From NCBI GenBank assembly GCA_048213135.1, contig AFZH01020195.1, positions 1 through 27,636 on the forward strand: a stretch of DNA of 27,636 nucleotides, in the 5' to 3' direction. This DNA comes from Reclinomonas americana ATCC 50394. Taxonomy: Eukaryota; Jakobida; Jakobea; Jakobida. Of this stretch, positions 24,601-27,636 are shown in pieces. Numbering within the stretch: position 1 is the first letter of the stretch; each line of letters opens with the position of its first letter. The notes beneath the pieces are model-generated. The model ran no database searches. It was not told the origin of the DNA and saw only the letters and a list, made by a program, of their open reading frames with translations. The position numbers and the translations under genes are program-made.

Positions 24601-27600
24601 TGATGACGGAAAGCCACCTTGGTCCAGTACTGCAGACGGCAAGCACACGATGAGCGGCGAATACGACGACGACGAGCGCATGATCAGATTGAATGCAACT
24701 CATGGTTAGTACACGCATCTGGTCCCGTGACACGACAGCAATCGGTTTTGCGAGATGCTAACGATTGCGTCGACATGAGTTAGACAAGAAAATAGAAGAG
24801 ATTGCAATTTGCCGGCTCGGACAGACACAAAACTGCATCAGCGGAGGCGTGTACAAGCGTCATGAATGTGTCATTGACGTCAGACTTGAAATCTGAGCTT
24901 GCGTGCGACACATCGACATCCTCACTGGAGCCAAGGGGTGAGCGGAGAGAAACGCGGAGGAGCTATTGAGGACGCTAAAATGAGACGCAACAGCACATTT
25001 CTCACAACAGTCTCAAACATGCGACGCATGTCCGCGCGCAGCCGGTCGAAAATTGGCAAGTTCGCCAAGAGGTCGAGCGAGACAAATGTCAGCACGTTGG
25101 TAAGCTGTCGCATCTGTCCACGAAAAGAGAAATGTTAGTACACCACAACAAATCGCCGGGCACGAATCAACGGTAGTTACATAACTCGCGCTGGTGAAAG
25201 ATCACGATCGCGAATCGCTCGCTCACGTGGACGCGCGGAGTCTACGCATAATTGCGTCAGTCACCTCGACAAATACACAAAAGAATGGGTCAGCGAGCCA
25301 CAATGCCTTCCAGATAATGATGCAAGAGGAGTGCCAACTGTGCAGCAGATTCACGCGGTGCAAACGTGTGAACACTGGCGGTGAGTGCGTCAAAAAAGCG
25401 TGTCACCGCACTCCGCTCGTCCCGACGATGAAGCTGCCACTGCGCCAATGGCTTAAAATAAGGGCAATAATCTGAAGAACGTTCATCTCTTGAGTACACG
25501 TACCAGCATGGCATACCGCCGGTGCGGCACGCCATCAAAAGCCACAGTCGATGGAATCACGTGTACAATCTGACCGGAGAAGCCACAACGATACTCGGCA
25601 ACCGCATCTGGTGTCGTGATGTCGACTACACAGACGATTCGCTCTCGGTTGGCCTGGCAGGGCGATTTTTAGTGCTCTGCACTGGTGAAAAACAGACACA
25701 GAGAAGCTCACCGAAGCGTGAATGTAGAGATGAGTAGGTGCGAGGTACACATCCTGGTCACGAGCAGTTCTCGGAGCCGAGCGCAAGAGGTCTTCCAGCT
25801 CCTGCCCGCGGGTATCATTCTCCACCAGCTCAAATACTGGAGTACCATCCTCAGTGTAGTCGATGGGCTGCGGCGAGTACGCGTACTTGACAGACAGCAA
25901 GAACCCAATCTGCATGGAGACCAGCGTGTCAGTTGACACAGAGTAGAGTACATGAAGAGGATGCAGACGGGTGTGACTGCAACAAATCCAAAGTGCGTGC
26001 AACAGACGCCAGCAGAACAAACCTCAAACATGGTGACAAGGCGATTCCGCGAATCCGTTGGCTACGTACACAGATACGTACACAAATAGCGGGACACTGT
26101 TGAGATTGTATCCACCTTTTTGCAAGGCGGGAAACATCCAGAGAGCCTGCACGCAACGAAATCAACCAAGTGTGTCTTGAGCAACTTTTCCGAGTCGCGG
26201 ACAAGTGCGACGGTGCCAATCAGGCGAGGAAACACATGAACTCGGCAGATGGTGTCCAGTCGGTGACTGGCCCGGATAACATCGGCAGCATACTCGTAGC
26301 AGAGCGATGTGAACCAGCTCCGTGCAACGAGCTCTTCCATGTCATCAGCAAGAGTTCCTCCGGATCCCAACTCCATATTGAACAGACGACTGATTTGCCG
26401 CCACTGCAAAACAATCCACGCACACAACGTCAGACACCTACACACTCCAGGCAGTGAACGGCTTTCTGACAAACCTCATTGAGCGTACGGTTCTCCACCA
26501 GCTCCAAATTGCAGGAATGGGCAGTTCGCCGATCAGGGGCCGACAGGAGCTGTCGACAGAGCTGAAGTCGGTAGTTTGCATCTTGGCGCTGCCCCTGAAC
26601 GATTGCTTGACCACCGCCCAGCCGAGAATGGACGAGAGCCGGCAACGCAAGATCGAACTGTCGCCGCTGCTCGTCATTCCAACGGCGGAATGGAGTGCGC
26701 ATCTGCGACCACAAGTCCTTCAGCATGTCGACAAAGTCCTCGGGGCCATGGAGTTGGACTAGTTCAACAAAGCGGCGCAGCGCAATCTCGGCATCCTGCC
26801 GGCCAGAAGGATCTGCTGGCGGTGGCACACATGCTTGTTGCAACAGTTGCAAGAACGTGGCATCATTGACATCGGTTGGACCCTGCGATGTCATCAACTG
26901 CAGACGATGCTCGAGTCTCCACTGCACACAAAAGAAAGTGAGTGACGGAGTATAAGCAGCAAAACCTCACAACATGAACAAGCATGCGACGAGACCTCTT
27001 CCGCGACGGTTTTGTCAACTCTACTCAACCTACACTCGCACAACACAACAAGTAGCGGTCAGCAGAAAGCTGTCAATGTCAAAGCGTCAACTCAGGAGGC
27101 GGTGGTGTAACCGACCTGCGCTCAGGCGGCAGAATGGAAACGAGAAAGCGAAGGTGCGATCGCACTCGCACCACGTCAACAATTGGCGTCAGTTCCATGT
27201 CAAGCACATCAGGCGTCGTGTCACTTGAGGTGGACAGCTCGATCAGATGGAGCAGAGTGACGAACGGTGCACTCTCGTAGTGCCGCTGGAATCCACGGGA
27301 GAATTCTTGCAGGGGAGCCTCACTCGCCAACTGCGATGTTTGGGTTAGCGAGGGCAGGCAGCACAACTGCAACAGCAAAGGTGCCTCACCACATGCTTGT
27401 CGGCCTCAAGCTCTCGCAACATGGCCACAGCGAACGACAAATCTGACCGAGCCATGCGCTCGTCTAGAATGCGGATGAATCTCACCGCTCGTCGACCATT
27501 GATCATGTCAGGTTGCTGCAAGTGCACAGTGAGGAAGAGAATGCGAGTGAGAGAGAGAGAGAGGAGGGAGAGAGAGAGAGAGAGAGACTCGACCCTCGCC

Positions 27601-27636
27601 GTTCTTCGCGCAGTGGGCATCAACCGAAACCCGGCA
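8725..27636 (-). CDS. Giant AAA+ ATPase / ThuA-like / vWA protein, 5' end outside the window (about 70 exons)
   Basis: The C-terminus is at 8725. I could follow a chain of exons with agreeing phase to the window edge, where the frame (ends ...MPTARRTAR before the first intron at 27593) is still open. That gives about 4,400 residues. Sample exons: 27390-27515, 27112-27330, 26442-26921, 23431-23705, 14394-14918, 14160-14315, 10378-10856, 10196-10319, 10046-10131, 9844-9976, 9570-9772, 9421-9492, 9038-9253, 8725-8955. Order from the N-terminus: about 2,900 residues of mainly helical sequence without a family I recognise; the AAA+ module (14160-14918); a helical linker; a ThuA/amidotransferase-like domain (about 9700-10856); a vWA domain (8725-about 9600). 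No signal peptide is visible because the start is missing, and no clear membrane segment was seen. By analogy with midasin and MoxR-vWA pairs, an ATP-driven remodelling machine whose vWA grips a partner is a reasonable guess. Junctions near 20.74-20.79, 21.64-21.88, 24.66-24.99 and 25.92-26.06 kb are unsettled; two adjacent genes remain possible there. Confidence 0.75.
9700..10856 (-). other. ThuA / class-I-amidotransferase-like domain of the giant protein
   Basis: The domain is spread over exons 10378-10856, 10196-10319, 10046-10131, 9844-9976 and the start of 9570-9772. It shows FTILIGNF (first strand), GASVAILISSDAL, then RGGGLLICADNMPY, where the Cys sits at the nucleophile-elbow place. 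EHPVTSGL plus LFEGDTICTI follow, and the end is GRIVFDSGLTKLS with GTARYVANVLVWLLGI. In the ThuA-like family the matching landmarks are GGGxVxxH, a HPITxGL block and a GRV...W-ALG ending; this match is from memory of the family. A catalytic role is uncertain, as the usual GxCxG elbow is not exact. It may be a binding fold. Confidence 0.55.
12611..12637. repeat. (GA)n microsatellite in an intron of the giant gene
   Basis: In the gene's sense direction this is a (TC)n run. It lies in the long intron upstream of the exon starting AIHPSNLCALVEL, where it adds to the pyrimidine content before the acceptor. Confidence 0.9.
12879..12913. repeat. Imperfect (CA)n microsatellite in an intron of the giant gene
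   Basis: Sense-direction (GT)n, starting just after the GTGCGT donor that follows a five-residue micro-exon (IKAEL). Confidence 0.85.
14160..14918 (-). other. AAA+ ATPase domain of the giant protein
   Basis: Exon 14394-14918 encodes a Walker A motif, TPPGAGKT, after the strand FLII, and ends with Walker B, ALLIVDEFHL. The next exon, 14160-14315, supplies a sensor-1-like strand, VVLIANRHD, with its Asn. The first Walker A residue is Thr where most AAA proteins have Gly. A 78-nt intron (14316-14393) splits Walker B from sensor 1. The Glu of Walker B is present, so hydrolysis is expected. Exons just upstream (about 14980-15340) contain WCWFIIQEIDCSRNLPE and a conserved-looking block I cannot assign. 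I found no second complete Walker A/B pair in the rest of the gene. Confidence 0.8.
15393..15440. repeat. (CA)n microsatellite in an intron of the giant gene
   Basis: Sense-direction (GT)n in the 3' half of the intron that ends just before the exon coding SSNYMIADRLLKWILEF. It is the longest CA tract in the window. Confidence 0.88.
27547..27587. repeat. (GA)n microsatellite in the first visible intron of the giant gene
   Basis: Sense-direction (TC)n filling much of the intron between 27516 and 27593, so it probably serves as part of the polypyrimidine tract. Confidence 0.88.

Noticed and set aside
8725-27636. Assignment to midasin or RNF213
   Set aside because: Midasin has six AAA modules and no ThuA-like domain. 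RNF213 has a RING and no MIDAS vWA. Here there is one clear ATPase and no RING in the chain.
1-27636. tRNA, rRNA or other structured RNA genes
   Set aside because: No cloverleaf with conserved box A/B sequences or rRNA core segments was recognised on either strand by eye.

Overview
This is nuclear DNA from an intron-rich eukaryote, probably a protist. I cannot name the lineage. Coding runs are broken by many short GT-AG introns, mostly 55-85 nt. Most have GTGAGT/GTGCGT/GTACGT-like donors and CTGAC/CTAAC/CTCAC branch-site-like motifs ahead of the acceptor. There are no long bacterial-style ORFs, ribosome-binding sites or operon spacing. The standard code fits: TGA ends two of the genes and TAA the third. 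Joining exons by hand, with reading phase kept across junctions, leaves three protein-coding genes and almost no intergenic DNA.

Left (265-6016, minus strand): a roughly 1,140-residue leucine-rich-repeat protein. It has an N-terminal LRR block with an LRR-cap, unrecognised middle segments and a long Ser/Pro/Gln-rich tail. One of its introns is 900 nt long and filled with tandem repeats. Middle (6250-8598, plus strand, divergent from the LRR gene across 233 bp): a 567-residue RBR-type (RING1-IBR-RING2) E3 ubiquitin ligase with an MGSAHS start (possible N-myristoylation) and a proline-rich N-terminal half.

Right (8725 to the window edge, minus strand, convergent with the RBR gene): one giant gene with about 70 exons and about 4,400 residues in the window, still open at its 5' end. 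From N to C it has about 2,900 residues of mostly helical sequence I do not recognise, an AAA+ type P-loop ATPase, about 800 residues of linker, a ThuA/class-I-amidotransferase-like domain, and a C-terminal von Willebrand A domain with an intact MIDAS. An AAA ATPase plus a MIDAS vWA on one chain recalls midasin and the bacterial MoxR-vWA pairs, but the single ATPase, the ThuA-like insert and the large N-terminal region do not match midasin. This is the strongest candidate for something undescribed.

Nothing in the sequence proves that the three genes work together. A ubiquitin ligase beside an LRR protein and a giant ATPase/vWA protein is suggestive only. All exon models come from reading the sequence by eye. 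A few junctions, named in the entries, are unresolved.
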